Translations under genes and position numbers: made by a program
NCBI GenBank assembly: GCA_023390335.1
Contig: JAEWCZ010000066.1
Span: forward strand, 496,001-560,000
Source: Bacillota bacterium
GTDB lineage: Bacteria > Bacillota > Clostridia > Acetivibrionales > DSM-1351
Reading direction: 5' to 3'
DNA: 64,000 nt
In this document: positions 7,145 through 16,187 of the stretch, piece by piece
Numbering within the stretch: the first letter of the stretch is position 1
How the letters are laid out: every line of letters starts with the position of its first letter
Notes under the pieces: model-generated
What the model was told of the DNA's origin: nothing
What the model saw: only the letters and a program-made list of their open reading frames with translations
Databases searched by the model: none

Positions 7145-8539
7145 ATGACATTCAAAAATAGTATTCAGGCCAGATTGGTAAGAAATTTCATACTAATTAT
7201 CCTTATAAGCGTGCTTGCTTTTGAAGCACTGCTTGTCTATTTTACTCGTTTTTATTTCTACAACAATATTGAGAGTATTTTGACAAATCAGATAAAGACA
7301 GCTTCTGATTTTTATACCAGATATTTTTCAGATGTCCCTTTGGATGTTAACATTATGGATAATGCCGATTTATTCTGGAAACAAACTACAGGCCAGGTTC
7401 AGATTGTTGCTAACAATGGGGAAGTATTGTTGGATTCCCAAGGACTTGAGTCGGGAGAATATGTGTCCGGAAACGACTTTAAGCAGGCTCAGCAGGGCAA
7501 AAAAGGTGTGTGGGTAGGAAGACTTAACAATGGAAGTGAACAAATAATGATAGTGTCTTATCCATTGAAATCGGATACCGAGCAGGTTGGAGTAATGAGG
7601 TTTATAACATCCTTGAAAGATGTTGATAAAATAATATTTAATATTTCAATGATATTTATAATAATAGGAGTAGTTGTTATTCTGGTTGCAGGTACTATTA
7701 GTATAGCTCTGGCACATAGTATCGTATACCCGTTGAAAAATGTAACGGGAGCAGCAGAATTAATGGCAGAGGGAAATCTTGATGTTAGAATAAATAAAAG
7801 CAGAAACGACGAGATTGGTAAACTTTCGGATACTCTTAACTACATGGCATCGGAAATACAAAAGAGAGAAAGAATCAAAAATGACTTTATATCTACTGTT
7901 TCACATGAACTTAGGACACCACTGACATCAATAAAAGGCTGGGCAAATACCATAATTGATGATGATTACAGTGACAGGGAAATTCTTAGCGATGGATTAA
8001 ATATCATTGTTAAGGAAAGTGATCGACTCACAGACATGGTTGAGGAACTTTTGGACTTTTCTCGTTTTGTTTCGGGAAATGTTGAGCTAAGAAAAGAAAA
8101 GACAGATATTAGTTCAATAATTGACTATATAGAAAAACAAATGAGTGATAGAGCTAAAAAAGAGAAAATTAATTTTATTGTTAAATGTGAAAATATTCCG
8201 ATTGTTGAATTGGATAGAAACAGAATAACACAGCTATTGATTAATCTGTTGGGAAACGCCTTCAATTTTACCCCTCAAAACGGAAAGGTAACTTTAATTT
8301 CATTTTTGGAAAATGAAAATATTGTCTTCAGGGTTGAGGACACAGGCTGCGGTATAAGTCCGGAAGAATTACCTTTGGTAACGGAGAAGTTTTACAAGGG
8401 AAATAGCAGCAACTCTCATACCGGATTAGGGCTTTCGATTTGTGATGAAATAGTAAAGCTTCACAATGGAAGTCTAAATATTGAAAGCGAACTTGAAAAA
8501 GGTACAATTGTAACAGTAAGGATTCCTTATGGAGGCTGA
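7145..8539 (+). CDS. Membrane sensor histidine kinase with HAMP domain
   Basis: A 464-residue kinase. It has a first membrane helix (NFILIILISVLAFEALLVYF), an extracytoplasmic sensor region of about 130 residues, a second helix (IIFIIIGVVVILVAGTISIA) and a HAMP domain (YPLKNVTGAAELMAEGN). HisKA follows with H254 in FISTVSHELRTPLTSIKGW. HATPase_c motifs are LLINLLGNAFNFTP (N box), DTGCGISPEEL (G1) and GLGLSICDEI (G2). I start at the ATG at 7145, with GGAAGG about 9 bases upstream, instead of upstream ATGs inside the regulator gene. It is the partner of the OmpR-type regulator before it. Confidence 0.94.
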   Translation: MTFKNSIQARLVRNFILIILISVLAFEALLVYFTRFYFYNNIESILTNQIKTASDFYTRYFSDVPLDVNIMDNADLFWKQTTGQVQIVANNGEVLLDSQGLESGEYVSGNDFKQAQQGKKGVWVGRLNNGSEQIMIVSYPLKSDTEQVGVMRFITSLKDVDKIIFNISMIFIIIGVVVILVAGTISIALAHSIVYPLKNVTGAAELMAEGNLDVRINKSRNDEIGKLSDTLNYMASEIQKRERIKNDFISTVSHELRTPLTSIKGWANTIIDDDYSDREILSDGLNIIVKESDRLTDMVEELLDFSRFVSGNVELRKEKTDISSIIDYIEKQMSDRAKKEKINFIVKCENIPIVELDRNRITQLLINLLGNAFNFTPQNGKVTLISFLENENIVFRVEDTGCGISPEELPLVTEKFYKGNSSNSHTGLGLSICDEIVKLHNGSLNIESELEKGTIVTVRIPYGG

Positions 8540-8543
8540 TATT

Positions 8544-10016
8544 TTGGCAAAAAAAATAAGAATATTTTTAACCATATTATTATTAATTACTGCATCCATG
8601 TTTACAGGCTGCAGTAGCGTTAATTTCAGTATTGAGGATACTATAAAGCCTCCGGAAGGCAAAAACATTGCCGTAAAAGGTACATGGAAAATACAGAATT
8701 ATATTTTGACTGACAATAGTTCATTAATTCCTGGAAAGCAGGATAAGTATGAACAGTTTATCGGAAAGGAAGCTATTTTTGATAATGAAGTCAGTGCTAT
8801 TTATAAAGATGTCTGTATTAATCCCCAATACAAAAGTATAAGAACCTCCGCAGGTACTTTTATACAGAACAAATACCGTATAAGTGAAGACATTCTTGGA
8901 ATTACTACCGAGAATGTGAATGTAGTCGCAATTACAACAGATAACCAGCTTTTTCATGAACTTATAGTTACAGATGCAAATACCGCATATGTCTACATGG
9001 AAGGTGGTTTTTTCGCATTGAAGAGAATTTCTGTGGATATAGATGAAAAAATCAGAGCAGAAAGTCTTGGAAGTGTTGGTTTGGATATAGATAGCGGAGA
9101 ATACAAGGAAGACCCCTTGCTCAGGTCAGGGGTTCTACTGGGAATAAGATCTGCCGATAATAGTTACCGTACACTATGGCTATACTTTAAAAACCGTGAG
9201 ACAAAAGCAAAATTATATACTAGCCAACTGGTAGTTCCTAGGGCAAAAGGCTTCTGGGAGATTGGTTCTATAAATACGGACAATACGGTAAATATTTATG
9301 CAGAGCCATTTGCAGATATATCTAAAGAGCACCAATTAAAGATTATGAGTAAAATAAATAGTATAAATGAAAAGCCTGATTCAAAAATACTTTTTGTGGG
9401 AAATGACTATATAGGTATAGAAAGCGATATGAGACTTGGGGTTTTACCTATTGACAATCTGGCAACGAAAAAACCTGTTCTTCTGTCTGATATAATTGAA
9501 GTTGATTCTGCCAAAACTTTAAAGCAATCGGCAGAGGTATTTATTTCTTCTTTGGATAGTAAAAGGGCCAACAAACTCAACCACCAGCCTCAAGAAGACA
9601 ATTTTACTTTACAGAGAAGAAACGGACATTGGATAATGAAAAGCCGTCTTTATTATAAGGACACATCAGGTGATAAAAAGTATGAAGATTTTGATTTGAA
9701 GCAGATGGTACCATCAAAGCTAATACACTATGATGAAATGAATATTCCATGGAATGAAATTAAATCCAGATCACCGTGGACAAAAGATGCTTATATGTCA
9801 CCTAATAAAGATATTGTTATATTGGCATCGGAAGATAATTTGATTGTTTATACAGTTCAAAATAAGAATACCATAAGCAAGCAGCTGCTTAAAATACCTC
9901 TCAAAAAAGGAGAGTCAATTATCATGACTGAATGGGCCACAGGAAAGTATGCCGATATGTGGGAGGAATTTGCTGATACGGCTTTTGATAATAGGTATGA
10001 CAACGGTGAATTTTAA
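8544..10016 (+). CDS. Large lipoprotein of unknown function following the two-component system
   Basis: A 490-residue exported lipoprotein: hydrophobic signal (IRIFLTILLLITASMFTGC) with a lipobox-like FTGC and a Ser-rich stretch after the cysteine. The rest is soluble and beta-rich, with no domain I recognise. The start is TTG at 8544, since GGAGG at 8531-8535 (inside the end of the kinase gene) lies 8 bases upstream and an earlier ATG would overlap that site. Gene order (kinase, then lipoprotein 4 bases later) suggests it modulates the kinase or is an envelope output of the system; this is inference. Confidence 0.75.
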   Translation: MAKKIRIFLTILLLITASMFTGCSSVNFSIEDTIKPPEGKNIAVKGTWKIQNYILTDNSSLIPGKQDKYEQFIGKEAIFDNEVSAIYKDVCINPQYKSIRTSAGTFIQNKYRISEDILGITTENVNVVAITTDNQLFHELIVTDANTAYVYMEGGFFALKRISVDIDEKIRAESLGSVGLDIDSGEYKEDPLLRSGVLLGIRSADNSYRTLWLYFKNRETKAKLYTSQLVVPRAKGFWEIGSINTDNTVNIYAEPFADISKEHQLKIMSKINSINEKPDSKILFVGNDYIGIESDMRLGVLPIDNLATKKPVLLSDIIEVDSAKTLKQSAEVFISSLDSKRANKLNHQPQEDNFTLQRRNGHWIMKSRLYYKDTSGDKKYEDFDLKQMVPSKLIHYDEMNIPWNEIKSRSPWTKDAYMSPNKDIVILASEDNLIVYTVQNKNTISKQLLKIPLKKGESIIMTEWATGKYADMWEEFADTAFDNRYDNGEF

Positions 10017-10103
10017 TTGAAATACTTGGAATAATATATTAGTATAAGGAATAAGTGGAGAAGCACGTTAATTTTTAAAAAATGAGGGAAAGGTAATTAA
10101 TAC

Positions 10104-12470
10104 ATGGCAGATTTGGAAGAACGGAAAGAACGAATAGTTGCATTTATGAGGGATAAAGCATACAAACCTCTTTTATTTAAGGAACTTATAATGGTTCTTG
10201 ACGTACCGGAAGAAGATATTGAACTTTTTACCCAAGTAATTGATGAACTTGAGGAAGAAGGCAGAATTTTTAAGACACATGGGAAAAGATATGGAGTACC
10301 TTCAAGGCTCAACCTGGTAACAGGAAGGCTACAGGGCCATGAAAGGGGTTATGGATTTCTCATACCTGATGACGAACTTATGGAGGATATATTTATCCCC
10401 GCAGACAGCCTTAACGGAGCTATGCATAATGACCGTGTTGTGGCTAGGGCAAATAAGAAAAGCTCTTCCGATAGAAGAATGGAAGGCGAGATAATACGTA
10501 TACTGAAAAGAGCTAACACCACTTTGGTGGGAACCTTTGAAAACAGTATGAGTTTTGGTTTTGTTGTCCCTGATAATAAAAGAATTTCTGGAGATATTTT
10601 TATATCAAAAAGTGAGTTTCACGGTGCAAAAAAAGGACAAAAGGTCGTTGTCGAGATACTAAAATACCCGGAAGCCAGAAGAAATGCTGAGGGAAGAGTA
10701 ATTGAAATAATAGGTGACAGAAGCGAAACGGGCGTCGATATTCTGTCCATAATTAAATCATATAATCTGGAAGAGGATTTTCCAGAGGATGTTCTAAATC
10801 AGGCGAATTCCGTAAGTGAAACAGTAACAGAGGAAATGATACAAGGAAGGCGTGATTTAAGGGGTCTCCGTATGGTTACCATAGACGGAGAAGATGCAAA
10901 AGACCTTGATGATGCGGTTTCAATTGAAATGCTGGAAAACGGGAATTACAGGCTTGGTGTTCATATTGCAGACGTAACAAACTATGTTACGGAAAATTCA
11001 CCTCTTGACATGGAAGCCCTTGACAGAGGGACAAGCGTGTATCTGGTTGACAGGGTTATCCCTATGCTCCCAAGAAAATTATCCAACGGTATTTGTAGTC
11101 TTAACCCACAGGTTGATAGGCTGAGTTTTACCGTGATGATGGACATAGATAAAAACGGTAAGGTGTATAACCACGAAATTTTTGAAAGTGTAATCAACAT
11201 AGATGAAAGAATGACATACACTAACGTATTTAAAATACTGGTGGAAAATGACCAAGAGCTTATAAAACGTTACAGTCATGTGGCTCCTGACTTCTACAAA
11301 ATGCAGGAACTTGCATTGATACTAAGGAAGAAAAGATTCCAGAGGGGTGCCATTGATTTTGATTTTGATGAAGCAAAGGTTGTGCTGGATGAAAAGGGTA
11401 AACCTATTGACGTTAAAAGATACGAAATAACCATTGCCAACCAGATTATAGAAGAATTCATGCTGGCCTGCAATGAAACCGTTGCAGAGCATTTTTTCTG
11501 GACCAATACACCGTTTGTATATAGAATACACGAAGACCCTGATGAAGAAAAAATCCACAATCTAAACGAATTTCTTTACAATTTGGGATACAGTATAAAG
11601 GGCATAAATAAGATACATCCAAGGGCCTTACAAGACCTTTTGGAAAAGGTTAAAGGAACTAGGCATGAGAGAATAATCAGTACAGTTATGCTAAGGTCAC
11701 TGCAAAAAGCCAGGTACAGCAGTGAAAGTACGGGTCACTTTGGCTTGGCTGCTAAATACTACTGTCACTTTACTTCGCCCATAAGAAGATATCCTGATCT
11801 TATAATTCATAGAATAATGAAGCTTTATCTAAAAGGCGGAATGAGTGAGGAAAAAATCAGTCAATTAGAAGGAATACTGCCTGAAATAGCAAAACAGTGT
11901 TCGGAGCGTGAAAGAGGGGCAGATGAGGCTGAAAGAGAAAGTGAAGACTTAAAAAAGGTAGAATATATGAAAGCCCATGAGGGGGAAATATTTGAAGGTA
12001 TTATTGCAAATGTAACTTCCTTTGGTATGTTCATAGAACTTGATAACACCATAGAAGGCTTAGTGAGAATGAGCAGTATGGCAGATGATTACTACAATTA
12101 TGACGAAAGTCATTTCTGTCTGGTTGGTGAACGCACACGCAAAATATACAGAATAGGTGATGTTGTAAAAGTCATACTTGCAAAAGCTGATATAGCAGCA
12201 AGAAAAATTGAATTTATACTGGTGGAATCTGATGATGAGAATGACATACGGGATATAGATGAAGATACAGAAGATAAATTAGCATTTACAAAGCATAAAA
12301 ATGAACCTTCATATGCTAAAAGAAGCAGTCGGAGTACAAAACCTGATAAAACTGAGGAAAAGGGCAGAAGGAATTCTACTTCAGGCAATAAGCCGGGTAA
12401 AAAAGGTAAAATAATTGATAAAAAAGTATATGAAAAGATAATGGGAAAAAGAAAAAGGAAAAAAAGGTAG
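10104..12470 (+). CDS. rnr: Ribonuclease R
   Basis: A 3'-5' exoribonuclease that degrades structured RNA. The 788 residues show the expected order: N-terminal winged-helix-like region (1-70), two cold-shock domains (GRLQGHERGYGFLIPDDE and TFENSMSFGFVVPDNK), and the RNB catalytic domain with metal-binding aspartates in TIDGEDAKDLDDAVS (about residue 260) and RIHEDPDEEKI. An S1 domain (FEGIIANVTSFGMFIELD) and a Lys/Arg-rich tail ending GKRKRKKR follow. GGGAAAGG precedes the ATG. smpB, the usual partner in trans-translation, is not next to it here. Confidence 0.96.
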   Translation: MADLEERKERIVAFMRDKAYKPLLFKELIMVLDVPEEDIELFTQVIDELEEEGRIFKTHGKRYGVPSRLNLVTGRLQGHERGYGFLIPDDELMEDIFIPADSLNGAMHNDRVVARANKKSSSDRRMEGEIIRILKRANTTLVGTFENSMSFGFVVPDNKRISGDIFISKSEFHGAKKGQKVVVEILKYPEARRNAEGRVIEIIGDRSETGVDILSIIKSYNLEEDFPEDVLNQANSVSETVTEEMIQGRRDLRGLRMVTIDGEDAKDLDDAVSIEMLENGNYRLGVHIADVTNYVTENSPLDMEALDRGTSVYLVDRVIPMLPRKLSNGICSLNPQVDRLSFTVMMDIDKNGKVYNHEIFESVINIDERMTYTNVFKILVENDQELIKRYSHVAPDFYKMQELALILRKKRFQRGAIDFDFDEAKVVLDEKGKPIDVKRYEITIANQIIEEFMLACNETVAEHFFWTNTPFVYRIHEDPDEEKIHNLNEFLYNLGYSIKGINKIHPRALQDLLEKVKGTRHERIISTVMLRSLQKARYSSESTGHFGLAAKYYCHFTSPIRRYPDLIIHRIMKLYLKGGMSEEKISQLEGILPEIAKQCSERERGADEAERESEDLKKVEYMKAHEGEIFEGIIANVTSFGMFIELDNTIEGLVRMSSMADDYYNYDESHFCLVGERTRKIYRIGDVVKVILAKADIAARKIEFILVESDDENDIRDIDEDTEDKLAFTKHKNEPSYAKRSSRSTKPDKTEEKGRRNSTSGNKPGKKGKIIDKKVYEKIMGKRKRKKR

Positions 12471-12477
12471 GGGTTAA

Positions 12478-12930
12478 ATGATACTGGTCAGTGCATGTCT
12501 TGCAGGACTTGACAGTAAATATAACGGTAAAAGTAATTACAACGAATATATAGAGAGACTTGTCAGGGAAGGCAAGGCGATTTTGGTCTGTCCTGAACAG
12601 TTGGGAGGACTGCCTACGCCAAGGGAATGTTGCGAAATTGTCTGTGGCGATGGAGGGGCTGTCCTTTCGGGGAAAGCAAAAATAATAGATTCTAAAGGGC
12701 AAAATCAAACGGAGAAATTTATAAAGGGTGCTGAAGAAACACTCAAGGTTGGCAAACTCTATAAAATAAACAAAGCAATATTAAAATCAAAAAGCCCCTC
12801 TTGCGGTGTTGGTAAGATATATAACGGAACATTTAGCGGAAAGCTTATTGAAGGTAATGGAGTTACAGCAGAACTTCTGATAAGGAATGGCTTTGAGGTA
12901 ATAACTGAAGAGAGTATTCCAGAAAAATAA
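12478..12930 (+). CDS. DUF523 family protein
   Basis: A 150-residue cytosolic protein of the DUF523 family, biochemical role unknown. Family landmarks are the N-terminal VSACLAGLDSKYNGKSN, CPEQLGGLPTPRECCEI, and a SPSCGVGKIYNGTFSG segment. Several conserved cysteines hint at metal or cluster binding (inference). It starts 7 bases after rnr and its ribosome binding site (TAGGGG) overlaps the rnr stop, so the two are co-transcribed. Confidence 0.88.
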   Translation: MILVSACLAGLDSKYNGKSNYNEYIERLVREGKAILVCPEQLGGLPTPRECCEIVCGDGGAVLSGKAKIIDSKGQNQTEKFIKGAEETLKVGKLYKINKAILKSKSPSCGVGKIYNGTFSGKLIEGNGVTAELLIRNGFEVITEESIPEK

Positions 12931-12932
12931 CA

Positions 12933-12959
12933 AAAAGCGAGTTTCATAACTCGCTTTTA
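12933..12959. terminator. Terminator between convergent genes
   Basis: AAAAGCGAGTT and AACTCGCTTTT form a perfect 11-bp stem around TCAT. The symmetric A/T flanks let it serve both the rnr transcript (+) and the HPr-like gene (-). Confidence 0.8.
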
Positions 12960-13000
12960 TCTTTTCTATTTAATAATAGTTAGTACTCGTTAAAAATAAA

Positions 13001-13228
13001 TTAAACTACAAAACGCTTAATTTCATCACAGAATTTTTCGCTGTTATCATTTTGAACTTCAACTTTAATTGGTTTGCTGAGGTCAAGACTGAAGATTCCC
13101 ATGATTGACTTTGCGTCTACGATGTAACGTCCTGATGATAAATCAACATCAAAGTCATATTTGTTAACGATATTTACGAAATCCTTTACGTCGTTAATAG
13201 ATTTTAAAGAAATATCAAATGATTTCAT
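13001..13228 (-). CDS. HPr/Crh-like protein lacking the active-site histidine
   Basis: A 75-residue protein with the HPr fold pattern: YIVDAKSIMGIFSLDLSKPI matches the conserved region around regulatory Ser46 (KSIMG). In HPr the catalytic His15 sits in a G-x-HARPA motif; here that place reads LKSINDVKDFVNI, with no histidine. As in Bacillus Crh it may keep only the seryl site and act in carbon control rather than PTS transfer; this comparison is inference. The chosen ATG has GGAGG 9 bases upstream; an earlier in-frame ATG would abut that site. A good promoter lies upstream. Confidence 0.8.
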   Translation of the reverse strand: MKSFDISLKSINDVKDFVNIVNKYDFDVDLSSGRYIVDAKSIMGIFSLDLSKPIKVEVQNDNSEKFCDEIKRFVV

Positions 13229-13283
13229 ATTATCCATCCTCCTTATAGTTAAGGTAAAAAACAATTATTTTTTTTACATTTTA

Positions 13284-13312
13284 ATATTAACCGCTTTTCA
13301 AATATTAGTCAA
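13284..13312 (-). promoter_or_regulatory. Predicted sigma-A promoter of the HPr-like gene
   Basis: On the minus strand: TTGACT, a 17-base spacer and TAATAT, about 55 bases before the start codon. Confidence 0.6.
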
Positions 13313-13775
13313 TGAAGATGTTTGAAGCTGGGGATAATATTTCTAGAAAAATACCATGAAATGCTACTATTTAAAGGGTTTGGAAGAATGTTGTGCATTT
13401 CTTACAAAGTTTGGGCAATGTTTTCATTCAATAATTTATTAATTTTATTGTTTGAATTAAGACAAGGTTGGTAGGCAAATTTATAGCTATGGAGAAGTCC
13501 GTTTGATATAATATTAGTGTAAAATAATAACATATGTAACATAATATTGTATAATTTAATCAAATAATAAGAATTGGAAATTAATTTAATCCGGTTAGTA
13601 TATAAGGAGGTGAGGTTTATTTTACATAAAGATGCCTAAATCGTATAATTCATCAAATTACCCAAAGAGAAAATGGAAATCATTATTGCGGACAAAAATT
13701 CATCGTTCAGAATGGCATCGGCCAGCAAGTATTTATATTAACAAAAAATTATATTTATTTTCAAGGAGGTTTTTT
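13313..13775 (+). other. Long leader region of the pectate lyase gene
   Basis: An AT-rich stretch without a convincing gene. It holds possible -10 boxes (TATAAT at 13506 and near 13550) without good -35 boxes. A strong AAGGAGG at about 13604-13610 is followed 21 bases later by an ATG (13632) whose frame runs unbroken into the pectate lyase. The 48 codons between that ATG and the real signal peptide are rich in K, R, S and Y and look unlike an export signal. They might be a leader segment of the mRNA or chance. Confidence 0.4.
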
Positions 13776-16025
13776 ATGTTAAGGAAAATGAAAATTTTTC
13801 TTCTGGCTGGGGCTGTCATGGCACAATCCCTTGTGGGGTTTGGCGCGATTAACACAGCTCATGCCGCAGGTAACGGACTGTTTGGTCTAATTGGTTATGC
13901 TACGATGAATGGTGGAACCACTGGAGGAGCCGGTGGAAAAGAGGTGACCGTAAAAAGTGCCACAGAAATGTCAGATCTTTTAAACCAGAGAAAAAAAGAC
14001 AATGACACTTCTCCGCTGATTATAAAAGTAGCATCTAAGCTTACCGGAACAGGTGCAATTGGAGTTAAAGAGGTTTCAAACGTTTCAATTATCGGTGTAG
14101 GCAGTAGTGGAGAATTGGAAGGAGTAGGTCTTAATATTGTAAAAGCTAACAATATTATTGTTCAAAATATGAAAATCCACCATACTCTGGCTCCTACCGA
14201 TTGTATAGGAATTGAGGACAGCAAAAATGTCTGGATTGACCATTGCGAGTTATACAATATGATAGGAGATTGCAATGGTGATGGCAAGGTAGACGAGAAG
14301 GGCGATATTTCCGGCGGTGATGTAGATTGGTATGACGGTTTGCTGGATTGTAAAAGAGATAGCGCATATATTACAGTTTCATGGAATTATTTTCATGATT
14401 CCTTTAAGACAAGTCTTGTTGGGTCATCCGACAGTGACAACTATGATAGAAAAATGACCTATCACCATAACGTTTTTAAAAATTTAAAGGAACGTTTGCC
14501 TAGTTACAGATTCGGAACAGGACATATATTTAGCAACTATTATGCTGATGTGTTGAACAGTGCTGTAAATTCCAGAATGGGAGCTCAGCTCAAAGTTGAA
14601 AGCAATTATTTCGAAAGAGTCGGTTCAGGTGCAGTTAATGAAGAATCGGGACTGGCAGCCGGTCCTATAGGATCATATAATAGTGATTCAGTGGGTTACT
14701 ACGATGTAAAGGATAATACATACGTAAGCTGTAAGGGTAATCAGCCTACAACCTCAACTTGCAGCTATACTCCACCATACCAGTACACAGGCTACCTGAC
14801 TCCTTCAAGCCAGGTAAAGGAACTGGTTACACAGTATGCGGGCATTGGTAAACTGGATGGCTCAAATCCAACGAATCCAACTGACCCTACTGAACCCACC
14901 GATCCACAAGATCCGGGCCAAACCATAAAATGCGGTGATATAAATGGTGATGGTAGTATAGATACCATTGATTTTGCAACATTAAAAATGTATTTGCTTG
15001 GACAGTCGGTTACAATTAAAACCGAGGCTTCTGACCTCGACAGCGATAAGGAAGTAACCATCCTTGATCTTGCAGTATTAAAAAAATATTTGCTGGGCCA
15101 GATAACCACTCTGCCAGTTAATAATGGAACCACCGATCCCGGTGGAGACACAAATCCCACAGAAGGCGATATTACAATAGAACCTAATGGTTCAATTACT
15201 TTACAACAGGCTATTGATAGTATTAAACCGGGTAAGACAATTTATCTTAAGAGCGGCACGTATTCATTTTCCAAAACAGTAACTATAGCTGAGGGTAACA
15301 ATGGAAATGAGGGCAGTATGAAAAATATAGCTGTTCTGGGTAATGAAAAGGCTGTATTGGATTTCTCCAGCATGGCGTTTAATTCATCCAACAGGGGAGT
15401 AATATTGGCAGGAAACTACTGGAACATAAAAGGCATTAAGATTCAGAAAGCCGGTGATAACGGAATGCTGCTGGCGGGAAACAATAACGTAATTGAAGAC
15501 TGTGAGTTTTATGCAAACAGTGATACAGGTCTGCAGATTTCAAGATTTAATTCAAACTACAACACCATAGCACAATGGCCAAGTAATAATACTGTGAAAA
15601 ATTGCTATTCTCACAGCAACTACGATCCTGACAATGGTGAGGATGCTGATGGATTTGCAGCAAAACTCACATGCGGTCAGGGTAATAAGTTCATTGGCTG
15701 TATATCCAAATATAATGTTGATGACGGTTGGGATCTGTATACAAAAGATGATACCGGTCCAATTGGTTCAGTTTATTTTGAAAACTGTGAAGCAAGCTAC
15801 AATGGAAAGACTGAAAACGGTTCTTCAACCACAGACAGTGACGGAAACGGATTCAAGTTGGGCGGCAGTAGCATAAGTGTTGATCACAAATTAGTTAACT
15901 GCAAAGCATTCAATAATAAAAAACACGGTTTTACCTGGAACAGCAATCCCGGTAATTTAATATTGATAGGATGTCAGGCAAGCGGTAACGGAGGAAACGA
16001 CTTTGAGAAGGTAACAAATCAGTAA
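13776..16025 (+). CDS. Cellulosomal pectate lyase with internal dockerin (PL1 - dockerin - second beta-helix module)
   Basis: An exported pectin-degrading enzyme of 749 residues. Signal peptide 1-31 (MKIFLLAGAVMAQSLVGFG, cut near AHAA). Residues about 32-360 are a PL1-type right-handed beta-helix with the signatures NVWIDHCELYN and a Ca-binding WYDGLLDCKRDSAYITVSWN. A Pro/Thr linker leads to a type I dockerin with two EF-hand-like repeats, DINGDGSIDTIDFATLKMYL and DLDSDKEVTILDLAVLKKYL, for docking to scaffoldin cohesins. After a second linker comes a C-terminal beta-helix (about 520-749) resembling PL9 lyases. Start chosen by AAGGAGG 6-7 bases upstream. Single gene, with a terminator behind it. 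Confidence 0.9.
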   Translation: MLRKMKIFLLAGAVMAQSLVGFGAINTAHAAGNGLFGLIGYATMNGGTTGGAGGKEVTVKSATEMSDLLNQRKKDNDTSPLIIKVASKLTGTGAIGVKEVSNVSIIGVGSSGELEGVGLNIVKANNIIVQNMKIHHTLAPTDCIGIEDSKNVWIDHCELYNMIGDCNGDGKVDEKGDISGGDVDWYDGLLDCKRDSAYITVSWNYFHDSFKTSLVGSSDSDNYDRKMTYHHNVFKNLKERLPSYRFGTGHIFSNYYADVLNSAVNSRMGAQLKVESNYFERVGSGAVNEESGLAAGPIGSYNSDSVGYYDVKDNTYVSCKGNQPTTSTCSYTPPYQYTGYLTPSSQVKELVTQYAGIGKLDGSNPTNPTDPTEPTDPQDPGQTIKCGDINGDGSIDTIDFATLKMYLLGQSVTIKTEASDLDSDKEVTILDLAVLKKYLLGQITTLPVNNGTTDPGGDTNPTEGDITIEPNGSITLQQAIDSIKPGKTIYLKSGTYSFSKTVTIAEGNNGNEGSMKNIAVLGNEKAVLDFSSMAFNSSNRGVILAGNYWNIKGIKIQKAGDNGMLLAGNNNVIEDCEFYANSDTGLQISRFNSNYNTIAQWPSNNTVKNCYSHSNYDPDNGEDADGFAAKLTCGQGNKFIGCISKYNVDDGWDLYTKDDTGPIGSVYFENCEASYNGKTENGSSTTDSDGNGFKLGGSSISVDHKLVNCKAFNNKKHGFTWNSNPGNLILIGCQASGNGGNDFEKVTNQ

Positions 16026-16044
16026 TCAATAATCCATAGTAATT

Positions 16045-16080
16045 AAAGGAACTTACCGTATATTGGTAGGTTCTTTTAAT
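16045..16080 (+). terminator. Intrinsic terminator of the pectate lyase gene
   Basis: AAAGGAACTTACC pairs with GGTAGGTTCTTT (G-T pairs) around GTATATT and ends in TTTT. Confidence 0.75.
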
Positions 16081-16187
16081 TTATATTAGGATAAAAAACC
16101 TCATCCCTTATAATGCTATTAAAATATATGAAGTTGTGGTAAAATAACGATACACTTTTATATGGCAATGAGGGGAATGATACAGGC

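Noticed and set aside
13632..13775. Upstream start for the pectate lyase
   Set aside because: It would put 48 basic residues before a complete signal peptide; the start at 13776 has the better-placed AAGGAGG.
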